A stretch of DNA of 64,000 nucleotides from an uncultured Actinomyces sp. GTDB taxonomy: Bacteria > Actinomycetota > Actinomycetes > Actinomycetales > Actinomycetaceae. Under the pieces are notes generated by a model. That model was not told the DNA's origin, did not search any database, and saw only the letters and a list, made by a program, of their open reading frames with translations. Location of the stretch: positions 66,329 to 130,328 of the forward strand of contig CALLSD010000062.1 in NCBI GenBank assembly GCA_938014245.1, read 5' to 3'. Both the position numbers and the translations under genes were made by a program. Every line of letters begins with the position of its first letter. The stretch's first letter is position 1. Shown here piece by piece: positions 27,331 to 36,089 of this stretch.

Positions 27331-28653
27331 TTAGTAGCCAACTTCTGCATGATGAATCGACGCCCGCTCGGCGTCCGTCAAATAACGGTGTTCCAACCAG
27401 CCGTCAGGCAGGTGCGGGGTCTTCTCTCCCCCAGCGCGCCCACGAGGCCCTCGCGCGGCCTCGGGAAAATCCTGGTCAAGGTCCAAATCGGCCAGGCGAT
27501 CGCTCAGTTCATCAAGCGTAGAGACCATCCCCAGCGCGTGGCGCTGCGGCCCACCCACCTTGAAACCACGCAGGTACCAGCCGATGTGCTTACGCATTTC
27601 GCGCATCGCGCGGTCTTCGTCGCCTTCTTCTTCCACGCACCAACGAGCATGGGTTTCGATGATAGCGGCAACCTCGCGAAGTGAAGGTGCGGGGAAAGCC
27701 GGCCGCCCGTGGTAGGCGGCCACGATATCGCGGAAAATCCACGGTCGTCCCTGCGCACCTCGGCCAACAGAAATGCCATCGCATCCGGTCTGGTACGTCA
27801 TCGCGATCGCATCCGCGGCCTCGAAAACGTCACCATTACCGAAGACCGGAATATCCAGGGCTTCCTTAACGCGCGCAATGTAATCCCAGTGCGCTTGGCC
27901 CGCGTAGTGCTGGGTTTGGGTGCGCGCGTGGATCGTCACGGCTGCCGCACCAAGTTCTTGGGCGATCTGCGCGGCCTCGAGGCCGGTCTCATGCCCGCTA
28001 TCAATTCCCATGCGGATCTTCACCGTCACCGGGATCTCGCGGCCACGCGCATCCCCGCTCACGCGCGCCTGCGTGACAACGGCGCGTAGCAGGTCGGTAT
28101 AGAGGTCCCGTTTCCACGGAAGCGCCGCTCCCCCGCCCTTGCGCGTCACTTTGGGCACCGGGCAGCCGAAGTTGAGGTCGATATGATCGGCGTACTCGCC
28201 TTCGATCATGATCTGGGTTGCGCGCGCCATAACCTGTGGGTTCACGCCGTAGAGCTGCACAGAGCGCACGCGTTCGGCAGGGTCAGGGCGAATCATCGCC
28301 ATCGTGCGCGCGCTTCCCTCAACGAGGGCTCGCGAGGTCACCATCTCCATGACGTACAGGCCCGCCGGAGCATCGACGTGGGGCGTCAGTTGCTCTCCCG
28401 CGCCGCTTTCTTTCCCAACTTCCGAGGCCGCGGTCGGGCGAGCGCTTTCAGTAGTGCCGGGAAGAGCAGCCGGGCTGGGCGTGCCAGTCAGGGGCGAAGG
28501 CCCACCCAAGGCCTCTTCACCAAACATGCGACACAGGCGGCGGAAGGGGGCATCCGTCACTCCTGCCATCGGTGCCAAGACGACGGGAGTAAACAGCCGC
28601 AGTGGCCCAACCTGCAAGCAGGCTGGGCCACTAGCGTGAGACTGCGAGGTCAC
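27331..28653 (-). CDS. dus: tRNA-dihydrouridine synthase (DusB-like)
   Basis: 440 residues; FMN enzyme that reduces specific uridines in tRNA. FMN-binding starts at VVLAPMAGVTDAPFRRLC; the catalytic cysteine is in DLNFGCPVPKVTRKGGGAAL; further family motifs are VTVKIRMGID, VTIHARTQTQHYAGQAHWDYI and PVFGNGDVFEA. Unusually, about 50 low-complexity residues (about 49-98, Gly/Pro/Ala/Ser/Glu-rich) interrupt the normal distance between MAGVTDAPFR and MEMVTSRAL. The start is GTG at 28651-28653, directly after the glyS stop with no gap, which implies translational coupling. Confidence 0.93.
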   Translation of the reverse strand: MTSQSHASGPACLQVGPLRLFTPVVLAPMAGVTDAPFRRLCRMFGEEALGGPSPLTGTPSPAALPGTTESARPTAASEVGKESGAGEQLTPHVDAPAGLYVMEMVTSRALVEGSARTMAMIRPDPAERVRSVQLYGVNPQVMARATQIMIEGEYADHIDLNFGCPVPKVTRKGGGAALPWKRDLYTDLLRAVVTQARVSGDARGREIPVTVKIRMGIDSGHETGLEAAQIAQELGAAAVTIHARTQTQHYAGQAHWDYIARVKEALDIPVFGNGDVFEAADAIAMTYQTGCDGISVGRGAQGRPWIFRDIVAAYHGRPAFPAPSLREVAAIIETHARWCVEEEGDEDRAMREMRKHIGWYLRGFKVGGPQRHALGMVSTLDELSDRLADLDLDQDFPEAARGPRGRAGGEKTPHLPDGWLEHRYLTDAERASIHHAEVGY

Positions 28654-30048
28654 TCAGCAAACTCCCAAGCGCTCAATCAGGTAGGACTTGACCTGGTCGA
28701 GCGGGATACGGACCTGCTCCATCGAGTCACGCTCACGAATGGTGACGGCGTGATCCTCAACGGAATCGAAGTCGTAGGTGATGCAGTAGGGGGTGCCGAT
28801 CTCATCCTGGCGACGGTAACGGCGGCCAACGGCACCGGCATCGTCGTACTCGATGTTCCACAGGTCGCGCAGTTCTTCTGCAAGGGCCTGCGCCGGTCCG
28901 GTCAGTTCTTCCTTGCGCGACAGGGGCAGGACAGCGACCTTGACGGGAGCCAGACGCGGGTCGAGCTTGAGGACAACGCGCTTATCAACGCCGCCCTTTG
29001 CGTTGGGGGCTTCATCCTCGTGGTAGGCCTCGATGAGGAAGGCCATGAGGGAGCGAGTCAGGCCGGCGGAAGGCTCGATGACGTAGGGGGTCCAGCGCTC
29101 GCCAGTCGCCTGGTCGAAGTAGTCGAGCTTGGCGCCACTGGCCTCAGCGTGAACACCGAGGTCGTAGTCGGTACGGTTGGCGATACCTTCGAGCTCACCC
29201 CATTCAGAGTTCTGGAAACCGAAGCGGTATTCTAGGTCAACAGTGCGCTTGGAGTAGTGCGAGAGCTTTTCCTTGGGGTGCTCGTATTCACGCAGGTTTT
29301 CGGGATCAATTCCTAGGCCGACGTACCATGCCTTGCGGTAGTCGATCCAGTACTGGTGCCATTCTTCATCAGTTCCCGGCTCGCAGAAGAACTCAAGTTC
29401 CATCTGCTCAAATTCGCGGGTACGGAAGATGAAGTTACCGGGGGTAATTTCATTGCGGAAAGACTTACCAATCTGGCCGATACCAAAAGGCGGCTTCTTA
29501 CGTGCCGCGGTCATGACATTGGCGAAGTTGACGAAGATTCCCTGTGCGGTTTCGGGACGCAGGTAGTGAAGGCCCGCCTCGTCATCAACGGGACCAAGGA
29601 AGGTCTTAAGCAAGCCCGAGAATGCTTTGGGTTCGGTCCACTGACCACGAACACCACAGTTGGGGCAAACTACGTCTTCCAGCGACAGGGAGGATTCGTC
29701 AACGCCCTTCTTATCAGCCAGTTCTTCAATGAGCTGATCTTCGCGTTGACGCTTGTGGCAGTTCTGGCACTCGATGAGCGGGTCGGTGAAGGCCTTGACG
29801 TGTCCGGATGCAACCCACACCTCGCGGGGCAGGATTACCGAGGAGTCCAACCCGACGACGTCTGCGCGGCGGCGAACCATGTAGTTCCACCATTGGCGTT
29901 TGATGTTCTCTTTGAGTTCCACGCCCAGCGGGCCGTAGTCCCAGGCGGAGCGAGTACCGCCGTAAATTTCACCGCAGGGGAAGACAAAGCCGCGGCGCTT
30001 GGCAAGAGAGATAACGGAATCAAGACGAGAGGTGGATGGCTGTGCCAC
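28654..30048 (-). CDS. glyS: Glycyl-tRNA synthetase, dimeric class II type
   Basis: 464 residues from GTG at 30046-30048, which has AAAGGAG five bases upstream; the frame reaches 30102 but that part is not protein-like. This is the single-chain alpha-2 form found in actinobacteria. Class II motifs are seen: GPLGVELKENIKRQWW (motif 1 area), FRNEITPGNFIFRTREFEQMELEFF (motif 2) and EPSAGLTRSLMAFLIEAY (motif 3). A C-terminal anticodon-binding domain follows (VKVAVLPLSRKEELT). A zinc-type cluster (CQNCHKRQ, CPNCGVRG) is also present. Symbols glyS and glyQS are both used for this form. Confidence 0.95.
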   Translation of the reverse strand: MAQPSTSRLDSVISLAKRRGFVFPCGEIYGGTRSAWDYGPLGVELKENIKRQWWNYMVRRRADVVGLDSSVILPREVWVASGHVKAFTDPLIECQNCHKRQREDQLIEELADKKGVDESSLSLEDVVCPNCGVRGQWTEPKAFSGLLKTFLGPVDDEAGLHYLRPETAQGIFVNFANVMTAARKKPPFGIGQIGKSFRNEITPGNFIFRTREFEQMELEFFCEPGTDEEWHQYWIDYRKAWYVGLGIDPENLREYEHPKEKLSHYSKRTVDLEYRFGFQNSEWGELEGIANRTDYDLGVHAEASGAKLDYFDQATGERWTPYVIEPSAGLTRSLMAFLIEAYHEDEAPNAKGGVDKRVVLKLDPRLAPVKVAVLPLSRKEELTGPAQALAEELRDLWNIEYDDAGAVGRRYRRQDEIGTPYCITYDFDSVEDHAVTIRERDSMEQVRIPLDQVKSYLIERLGVC

Positions 30049-30210
30049 GAAAACTCCTTTATTAGGGCTCACCGCACCTGGCTGGCGCAGTGGTCTGTGC
30101 ATATTTTAGCCGGTGGATGCTTGGGGGGCTTGAAGAGTGCCACGCGAGCCAGTAATTGCTGAAAAGTCAGCAGATTGCTTTGCATTATTCCCTTGTCATA
30201 GCATCAAGGC

Positions 30211-31137
30211 GTGCGCATGGTGATTTCGACCTTGGCCTACACGATCCCGCGCGAAATGGTCATCGTGTGGGTTCTTGCTTTTGCTCTGCGTCTTGTTTTC
30301 ATGTTATTTGTCGCATTCAGTAAGTCGCGTTTAGCGCAGCGAGCCTGGCCATTTACGAAGGTCCACACATTAGATCCGGCAAATTTTTTGCGCCTGTGCG
30401 CGTGGGCTTTGTTTGCACTGCTTGCTGGAATGACAGTTTTTGCCCGGCAACACGGCTTTAGCACGGATATCGTTCTTGCCCTTGGCTGGCTCACAATCAC
30501 TTCAGTCCTTCTTATTCCCCTGTGCCATCTCCCTCTGAATTTTCCGACGTGGCTGGATCCCCGGTGGCACGACAGTGTCCGCAAAGGCCTTGTTGACGAA
30601 TTAGGAAATCTTCTTCCCCGCGGCGGCACAGTCCGTACCACTACAGAACTCACTTTGAGAGGTAGGCAAATAAGAGAGTTTTCGACTCGTATTGCCCTTC
30701 CTCTTGGCTGGCAGCGCGTTGAGGAAATGCCTTCTTATCTCACGCCTACTCCTTTGGCCCCCGTTGTTCTAGTCGCCCAAGGCCCCATGGATTACGAGAA
30801 TCTGCGGCCATCAACGTTGTCCATCTGCGCGACTCCGGCCAGCAGCGAGCAACGTCTACCGCTGGGAACTTTAAGCGAGGCGATTGCGCGGCAGGTTCCG
30901 GGGTGGTTCACGCTTGACGAGATCACGCAGAGCAAGCCGAAAGCGTCCCTCATGTGCACGGGAACATACACTGATGAGGGCGTTTCCTTGACGGCTATTC
31001 AATGGTCATGGGTTGAAAAACTCGACTCGTCGACCTTCGTCAGGATCACCGCCACAGCAACAACAACGACGCGCATGTTTCCTGAGCATTTCAAGGATAT
31101 GGGCAAGATGGTAACGAAGATCAGTGTGGCATTATGA
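30211..31137 (+). CDS. Membrane protein of unknown family (paralogue 1)
   Basis: 308 residues from GTG 30211 (an ATG at 30217 is possible). Two or three hydrophobic helices occupy about residues 15-110, then a soluble domain of some 190 residues. It is a clear paralogue of the gene at 31942: shared blocks are PxWxDxxW...LVDExGN, VAQGP, PGW, IQWxW and ITATATTT, in the same order at similar distances. The ending KMVTKISVAL matches KMFTKLKVEL of the other. Base composition is slightly AT-richer than the neighbours. Its stop overlaps the next start by 4 bases (ATGA). Function unknown. Confidence 0.65.
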   Translation: MRMVISTLAYTIPREMVIVWVLAFALRLVFMLFVAFSKSRLAQRAWPFTKVHTLDPANFLRLCAWALFALLAGMTVFARQHGFSTDIVLALGWLTITSVLLIPLCHLPLNFPTWLDPRWHDSVRKGLVDELGNLLPRGGTVRTTTELTLRGRQIREFSTRIALPLGWQRVEEMPSYLTPTPLAPVVLVAQGPMDYENLRPSTLSICATPASSEQRLPLGTLSEAIARQVPGWFTLDEITQSKPKASLMCTGTYTDEGVSLTAIQWSWVEKLDSSTFVRITATATTTTRMFPEHFKDMGKMVTKISVAL

Positions 31138-31922
31138 GCACTTTTTTCTCCGCTCCCCTCAGCCTGCCAACCGCCTCGGTTCCCGCGTTCATTGCTCTCG
31201 CGGGCCCCGAAGAGTCCGCACGGGAAGGTTTGTCGACGGAAGCCCAGATTGGCCTCGACAAGATTTTCGAGGCCGATGGTGCTTTGAGCGGGCAAGCGCA
31301 GATGCTCCTTGCACCGATCCGCAAGGACAGTACTCCCCTCACGCAATTTGCGCTGTCACCGCGTTATGCCTCTTCCGGAGTTCGCAGGCAGTGTGCCTTT
31401 ATAGCTCCGGGACAGTCGACCATTCTCAGTAGTTTGAAAGAACCTGAAACAACCCAGGTTTATCTTGCAGAGACGCACGATGTACCGCAGATCGTCGCAG
31501 AGTTTTCAACCTTTCCTTCCCTCAAGAATCGCTTCGATGGTCCCAAACGTGTGCCCATCGAGTTCATTGATGCGGCAAATTCCGGTGATGCCTTGGCCGC
31601 GCATGACATCCTCCTTGAAGAGTTACAGAAATCGAAGAAGAGGTCGTCTTTTACTCGCCTAGTCAGGGAAAAGAACTGGGAATATGCCGTGTGGACAAGC
31701 TGGATGCGAAGCCCGCAGGGCTATCATGTGCACCGCAGCTACACTGTTCTCTCTGTTCCCTGGGCGGCATACGTGGTGAGTGCGCGCACGCTTCCCGAGA
31801 GCTATCTGACGCAGCCCTCCAATGCGCCAGATTTTGCTCAAACTTCAGGCACGGTAGGAGACTTGGAGAAGTGCACGCGAACAGAGCTGTGGGCAAAGCT
31901 CGCACCTTTTGTCGTGCCCTAG
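31134..31922 (+). CDS. Unrecognised soluble protein between two membrane paralogues
   Basis: 262 residues, no signal peptide and no membrane helix. It looks alpha/beta, with AETHDVPQIVAEF, RVPIEFIDAANSGDALAAHDILLEE and a late strand-rich part (EYAVWTSWMRSPQGYHVHRSY, VPWAAYVVSARTLPESY). It starts inside the stop of paralogue 1 and ends 19 bases before paralogue 2, so the three are surely co-expressed. I considered a type VII secretion accessory (EspG-like) role because of the general shape, but no diagnostic motif supports it. Confidence 0.62.
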   Translation: MSTFFSAPLSLPTASVPAFIALAGPEESAREGLSTEAQIGLDKIFEADGALSGQAQMLLAPIRKDSTPLTQFALSPRYASSGVRRQCAFIAPGQSTILSSLKEPETTQVYLAETHDVPQIVAEFSTFPSLKNRFDGPKRVPIEFIDAANSGDALAAHDILLEELQKSKKRSSFTRLVREKNWEYAVWTSWMRSPQGYHVHRSYTVLSVPWAAYVVSARTLPESYLTQPSNAPDFAQTSGTVGDLEKCTRTELWAKLAPFVVP

Positions 31923-31941
31923 GAAGTGTGGAGAGCAAATC

Positions 31942-32901
31942 ATGAGATATCAGTTGTTGTATGCCATCGCGTGGACAGTGCTCCCCGCCGTGTTCTTGTT
32001 TTCCTGGTGGCTGGAAACATACAGCGATTCGCGCCTTGCTGAGATCATGCGCGGTTTTTTCGCCACTCGTTTCGCTCCCGCTAGGAAAATTGCCCGTCGC
32101 TTGATCTGGACCGTTGCGGCGCTTTGCGGCGGTATTTCGTTCTTGCTCCTGACTCTTTGGGGAGTGGGGCCTATTTCAGAGGTCCTATTCTGTGCGTGTT
32201 TAGCCCTGCTATTGGTCGGCGCTGGTTTTATGTTCCCTTTTCCCTTTTCGCTTCCACGGTGGATGGACGCGGATTGGCAATGGTATAAGCGCCACGATTT
32301 GGTTGACGAGAAGGGGAATATCACCAGCAAATACGGAAGAACTGCTCGGGAGGCACTGCGTTTTGCCTTAACTGAAGGGCGCGCTGTTATTGTGAGCGCA
32401 CGCCTTCCTCTGTCTATGCAGTGGCGTGAGCTCCCTCGAGACACTCCGTCTCAGCTGCTTCCGCCTTCCCCGGCAACGCCTTTGTCTCCTCGATTGATCG
32501 TCGCCCAGGGCCCCTCAGATCCCCAGTCAGGTTTTCCCTCGTCCTTCACGGTTACTGCCTCCCTTGGAGATACCGATGCACTCCCCTCAGTCGGCGAGCT
32601 TTCTGCAGCTTTGAGCGCAAAACTCCCGGGCTGGAGCACTCTGGCAGAAGAAAACGTAGAACCTGGTCGTTATTCTCCCGCGGGAGAGTCTTCAGCGATC
32701 TTCGCTCAAGCTATTCGTTGCAAGGGCGTTTACTCCGATGCCGCAAACTCATACACGGTCATTCAATGGGTGTGGAGAATACCCATGACTGCGGATTCTT
32801 TCGTGGTGATTACGGCAACCGCAACCACGACCTCTTCTCTCTTTGCAACTGTCGCGGAAGACATTTCAAAGATGTTCACGAAGCTCAAGGTCGAACTCTA
32901 G
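31942..32901 (+). CDS. Membrane protein of unknown family (paralogue 2)
   Basis: 319 residues from the ATG at 31942, with GGAGAG eight bases upstream (the frame opens at 31909 inside the preceding gene). Hydrophobic segments are at about residues 7-22, 48-70 and 75-98; the rest is a soluble domain sharing its whole plan with the product of 30211-31137: FSLPRWMDADWQWYKRHDLVDEKGN, IVAQGP, LPGW, VIQWVW and FVVITATATTT. The topology suggests a membrane-anchored domain paired with its paralogue. It is the last gene of the trio, with a perfect hairpin 41 bases after the stop. Confidence 0.65.
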   Translation: MRYQLLYAIAWTVLPAVFLFSWWLETYSDSRLAEIMRGFFATRFAPARKIARRLIWTVAALCGGISFLLLTLWGVGPISEVLFCACLALLLVGAGFMFPFPFSLPRWMDADWQWYKRHDLVDEKGNITSKYGRTAREALRFALTEGRAVIVSARLPLSMQWRELPRDTPSQLLPPSPATPLSPRLIVAQGPSDPQSGFPSSFTVTASLGDTDALPSVGELSAALSAKLPGWSTLAEENVEPGRYSPAGESSAIFAQAIRCKGVYSDAANSYTVIQWVWRIPMTADSFVVITATATTTSSLFATVAEDISKMFTKLKVEL

Positions 32902-32941
32902 TTTTCTCTCTCGAGGCCGCGCCCGTGGGCACTGGCACTAA

Positions 32942-32977
32942 GAGTGTGGGGAGCAACCCGAGTTGCTCCCCACACTC
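32942..32977. terminator. Perfect 16-base hairpin, convergent genes
   Basis: 32942-32957 pairs with 32962-32977 around CCGA. It lies between the end of the three-gene operon and the leftward ABC permease-like gene. Confidence 0.85.
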
Positions 32978-32993
32978 ATTTGGCCAATGTGCC

Positions 32994-33716
32994 TTAGCCG
33001 ATGCGACGGATGTGGCCGGATGCCGTCAGGGGCCAGCCCGCGACGACAACTGCTGCCGAAATAAGGCCGAGCAGCCAAAAGGCCGGATCCATCGGGGGCA
33101 GATAGCCTGACTTGTGGACAAGCGTGAGAATCACCCAAGTGATCGGCACGCCGATGCTACAGATACCCAGCGGGATTGCGAGCATGAGCGCGAAAGCCCT
33201 CTTCCAGGTCGAGCCGATGCAACGAGAAACTCCTCCGATGAAACGTCCGGCCCCATCGCAGACGACCCAAGCGAAAACAACAAATAACCACGTGTCGACG
33301 CCGAGCGGAAAGGATCCACGTCCCATGAAGAAGAGCAGGGGATGGATTGCGATAAGAAGCCACCAGATAAGAGACCCCAAGCCAATGATGACAATGGGAT
33401 GCACGTAACTCGCTGCGGTGAGTGCGGTGCGCGAGCCACCGCTAAGAGCAGAAGCGCGCAAGTCGACGGTAGCGCTGACGATCCCGCAGATAAAGAGGAA
33501 AGTACCCGTGACAAAAGCGGAGTTTGTGGCGGACTGTTCAATGTTCTTGTTGATGTCGGAGACTGAGAGGTAGACGATGCCGTTGATCGCCAAGTTGGTG
33601 AGGAACTGGAGGCCCACAACCAGCAGGTAGAGCGCGACAGTGAATCGCGAGCGAACAAGCCCAATACGCAGGGGCGAGGGGGAGGATTTGATGAGGTCTG
33701 GGGTTGCGGTGTTCAT
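32994..33716 (-). CDS. Membrane component of a YtrA-type ABC operon
   Basis: 240 residues with about six hydrophobic segments (LYLLVVGLQFLTNLAIN; FVTGTFLFICGIVSATV; HPIVIIGLGSLIWWLLIAI; TWLFVVFAWVV; MLAIPLGICSIGVPITWVIL; LLGLISAAVVVAGWPL). It has no ATPase or solute-binding motif and resembles permease subunits of small drug/peptide ABC exporters encoded with GntR regulators. Its ATG overlaps the ATPase stop (ATGA). Substrate unknown; bacteriocin or cell-envelope stress resistance is typical for such operons. Confidence 0.72.
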   Translation of the reverse strand: MNTATPDLIKSSPSPLRIGLVRSRFTVALYLLVVGLQFLTNLAINGIVYLSVSDINKNIEQSATNSAFVTGTFLFICGIVSATVDLRASALSGGSRTALTAASYVHPIVIIGLGSLIWWLLIAIHPLLFFMGRGSFPLGVDTWLFVVFAWVVCDGAGRFIGGVSRCIGSTWKRAFALMLAIPLGICSIGVPITWVILTLVHKSGYLPPMDPAFWLLGLISAAVVVAGWPLTASGHIRRIG

Positions 33717-34609
33717 TGGTCGTTCTCCTGGATGAGGTAGGCGAAGGCGTCCTGGAAAGAACAGGGTGAAGAGGTCAGTGAGTGGGATGCAATCTCATGG
33801 TCAGCGACACCACGGCCACGCAGGTCCACGATGACTTCTCGTGCGGACCCAAGCACGCGAGAAGTAATGACGGCGATATCGGAATGATCGGCCAGGAAGC
33901 GTTCCACGTCAGCGGCGTTACCGGTAATCGCACAGATACGCGAAGTGAACTCGTCAATGCTCTCATGGGCAAGCAGACGCCCATTTTTGAGGGCGACGAC
34001 GTCTTCGGCAACGTTTTCGAGCTCGGAGACCATATGTGAGGACATGAGGAAGGAACGACGCGGGCGACGTCCCTCCATACTGTCAGAGGCCAGGGTGAGC
34101 AGTTCCTCGTAGAAGGCGTATCGCGTGGGAACGTCCATGGGAGCCTGAATCTCATCAAGGACGGTAATGGGCGCACCCGATGCCAGTGCCACAGCGCCGG
34201 CCAGGATGGCAGCCTGCCCCGAGGACATCTTGCGCAGCTTCTTGCGCCCCTTCAGCTGGAAGGAGAAACGTTGAACGTAGTGGTCGAAGAGTTTCTGATC
34301 CCAGGTTGGACGCAGCGCGGCGTAGGCGACCATGGCCGAAGCCGATGAATTATCAAAGTCCCTGTCGGAAGAGACCACGATCGAGTAACCGAGTAGGTCG
34401 TTAGAACTCACCTCCGTTCCGCATATGGACACATTTCCTGACGACGGCGGAAGCAGGCCACCAAGGATCTGCATAAGTGTCGTCTTGCCCGAACCGTTGG
34501 GGCCGACCAAGGCGGTGACGGTTGACTCTCCGAGAGTGAGGGAGACGTCACGCAGGGCTGGTGTTGCCTCACCCGGATAGGTGTGGCTGATGGAGTCGAG
34601 GGTAATCAT
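33713..34609 (-). CDS. ABC transporter ATP-binding protein
   Basis: 298 residues. Walker A GPNGSGKTTLMQ, a Q-loop/signature region whose LSGGQ equivalent is degenerate (KMSSGQAAILAGAVALASG), Walker B PITVLDEIQAPMD and the switch histidine in SSHMVSELE are all present. In Walker B the usual DEP is DEI, a feature of some exporter ATPases. The C-terminal 80 residues form the extra domain seen in antibiotic-export ATPases. It is coupled by 4-base overlaps to the GntR gene before and the permease after it. Confidence 0.88.
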   Translation of the reverse strand: MITLDSISHTYPGEATPALRDVSLTLGESTVTALVGPNGSGKTTLMQILGGLLPPSSGNVSICGTEVSSNDLLGYSIVVSSDRDFDNSSASAMVAYAALRPTWDQKLFDHYVQRFSFQLKGRKKLRKMSSGQAAILAGAVALASGAPITVLDEIQAPMDVPTRYAFYEELLTLASDSMEGRRPRRSFLMSSHMVSELENVAEDVVALKNGRLLAHESIDEFTSRICAITGNAADVERFLADHSDIAVITSRVLGSAREVIVDLRGRGVADHEIASHSLTSSPCSFQDAFAYLIQENDQ

Positions 34610-34995
34610 GAGCGTTCCTTGGCAGTCGTGTCAGCGCTGTAGGCGCGGACGTGGTCGATGATGGCGTCGATATCGAGGCCCAGGGCCAGGCCCGCTTCGA
34701 CGGCGGGGTTAAGAGTTTCCTCCACGTAGGTCGCAAGCCCATCGGTAACGAGCGCATTGCGGGCCCCCTCAGCAACGAACATGCCAATGCCGCGTCGCTT
34801 TTCGACGAGCCCTTCATCGACGAGGATCGCGAAGGCCTTGCCGACGGTTGCCGGGTTGATGCGGTAGGTCGCGGAGTATTCCGTGGTGGAGGTGAGCTGG
34901 TCCCCGGCGCGCAAGGCGCCGCGCAGGATCTGCGCGCGGATGTCGTCGGCGATCTGGACGTAGATGGGGATCCCCGAGACGAATGTGGGTGCCAT
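34606..34995 (-). CDS. GntR-family regulator, YtrA subfamily
   Basis: 129 residues from the ATG at 34993-34995 (MAPTFVSG), with AAGGGAGGG seven bases upstream. The winged-helix motif is clear: YVQIADDIRAQILRGALRAGDQLTSTTEYSATYRINPATVGKAFAILVDEGLVEKRRGIGMFV. The short C-terminal effector part (about 55 residues) defines the YtrA type, which represses its own ABC operon. A perfect 15-base inverted repeat just upstream is the obvious operator. The regulator is the first gene of a three-gene operon with overlapping ends. Confidence 0.9.
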   Translation of the reverse strand: MAPTFVSGIPIYVQIADDIRAQILRGALRAGDQLTSTTEYSATYRINPATVGKAFAILVDEGLVEKRRGIGMFVAEGARNALVTDGLATYVEETLNPAVEAGLALGLDIDAIIDHVRAYSADTTAKERS

Positions 34996-35015
34996 GCGCA
35001 AGCCCTCCCTTCAGC

Positions 35016-35051
35016 TTCAGTGGTTCATTACATGACTAATGAACCACTGAA
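35016..35051. promoter_or_regulatory. Putative operator for the YtrA-type GntR
   Basis: TTCAGTGGTTCATTA (35016-35030) and its exact complement (35037-35051) are separated by six bases. It lies 21 bases ahead of the regulator's ATG. Such symmetry and position match autoregulatory sites of YtrA-type repressors. Confidence 0.82.
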
Positions 35052-35120
35052 CCTACCCTCCTGTCAAGTCCCCTATCAAAATCTCTTGCGAAGCACCGCC
35101 CTCCCCCCGCTTTCGCACAC

Positions 35121-35164
35121 AAAAAGAACCCCGGCCTCGTCCCCACAATGAGGAACGAGGCCGG
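35121..35164 (-). terminator. Terminator of the maltose-type ABC operon
   Basis: CCGGCCTCGT (35131-35140) pairs with ACGAGGCCGG (35155-35164). On the minus strand CUUUUU follows (35126-35121). Both arms contain the over-represented octamer ACGAGGCC. Confidence 0.88.
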
Positions 35165-35189
35165 AGCTAGGTCAGCGAGAAGCGGGTGC

Positions 35190-36089
35190 TTAGCCCTTCA
35201 CCGCACCGGAGGTCAGACCGGAAACGATGTACTTCTGCAGGTACTGGAAGAGCAAGATCACCGGAATTGCTGCAATGATCGAGCCTGCCGCGAAGACACC
35301 CCACGGGGCATTACGTTCGTCAGCTGCCCAGTTGTACATGCCCACGGCCAGCGTGTACTGATCGGGGGTTTGCATAACAACCTTGGCAATAACGAAATCA
35401 CCGAAGCTGGAGATGAAGCTCAGCAGACTAACAACTGCCAGAACAGGAAGAACCAGCGGCATGATGATTGTCCAGAAAGTCTGAGCATGCGAAGCGCCAT
35501 CGATCTCTGCGGCCTCATCAAGTTCGCGAGGAACGGAGTTGAAGAAACCGAAGAGCAGGAAGGTGTTCGAACCCAACGCGCCACCGAGGTAGACACAGAT
35601 CAGGCCAAGCTTCGAGTTCAAGCCCAAAACCGGGAAGATATCCTTAATTCCCAGCAAGAGCAGGAAGAGAGCCACGAAAGCCAGCATCTGCGGGAACATC
35701 TGGACCAGAAGCAGGAAGGTCAGCGTCCCACGACGGCCCCGGAAGCGGAAACGACTGAAGGCGTAGGCAGCGGCCGCGCCCATAAGGACAGTTCCAATGG
35801 CGGTCACCGTCGAGACGACCAAAGAATTGAGAATCCACTTCCAGTACATGCTGTACTGGTCACTCCCCAACGCCTTGAAGTGATCAAGGGTCAGTCCATC
35901 AGAGAAGCTGATACCGGAGGTCAGTGTCGCATTCGGAATAAAGGACACCGAAAGCACGTAGAGCAGCGGGATGAGGCAGTAAATAATCACTGCGATACCC
36001 ACAATGTGCCTCCAGCCGACTTCCTTCCACCAACGTGAGCCGCGGAGCGTTGTCAACTGTGCATTTTCTTTGCTTTGTGCGCTCATCAC
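35190..36089 (-). CDS. Carbohydrate ABC transporter permease, MalG-like
   Basis: 299 residues, six predicted helices. The cytoplasmic EAA loop DEAAEIDGASHAQTFWTIIMPLV, which docks on the ATPase, is intact (about residue 190). The C-terminal LTSGAVKG is typical of MalG. The N-terminus has two adjacent ATGs; I used the first at 36087-36089, overlapping the MalF-like stop. It works with the genes upstream as the import channel for maltose/maltodextrin-like sugars; the exact sugar is inferred. Confidence 0.9.
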   Translation of the reverse strand: MMSAQSKENAQLTTLRGSRWWKEVGWRHIVGIAVIIYCLIPLLYVLSVSFIPNATLTSGISFSDGLTLDHFKALGSDQYSMYWKWILNSLVVSTVTAIGTVLMGAAAAYAFSRFRFRGRRGTLTFLLLVQMFPQMLAFVALFLLLLGIKDIFPVLGLNSKLGLICVYLGGALGSNTFLLFGFFNSVPRELDEAAEIDGASHAQTFWTIIMPLVLPVLAVVSLLSFISSFGDFVIAKVVMQTPDQYTLAVGMYNWAADERNAPWGVFAAGSIIAAIPVILLFQYLQKYIVSGLTSGAVKG

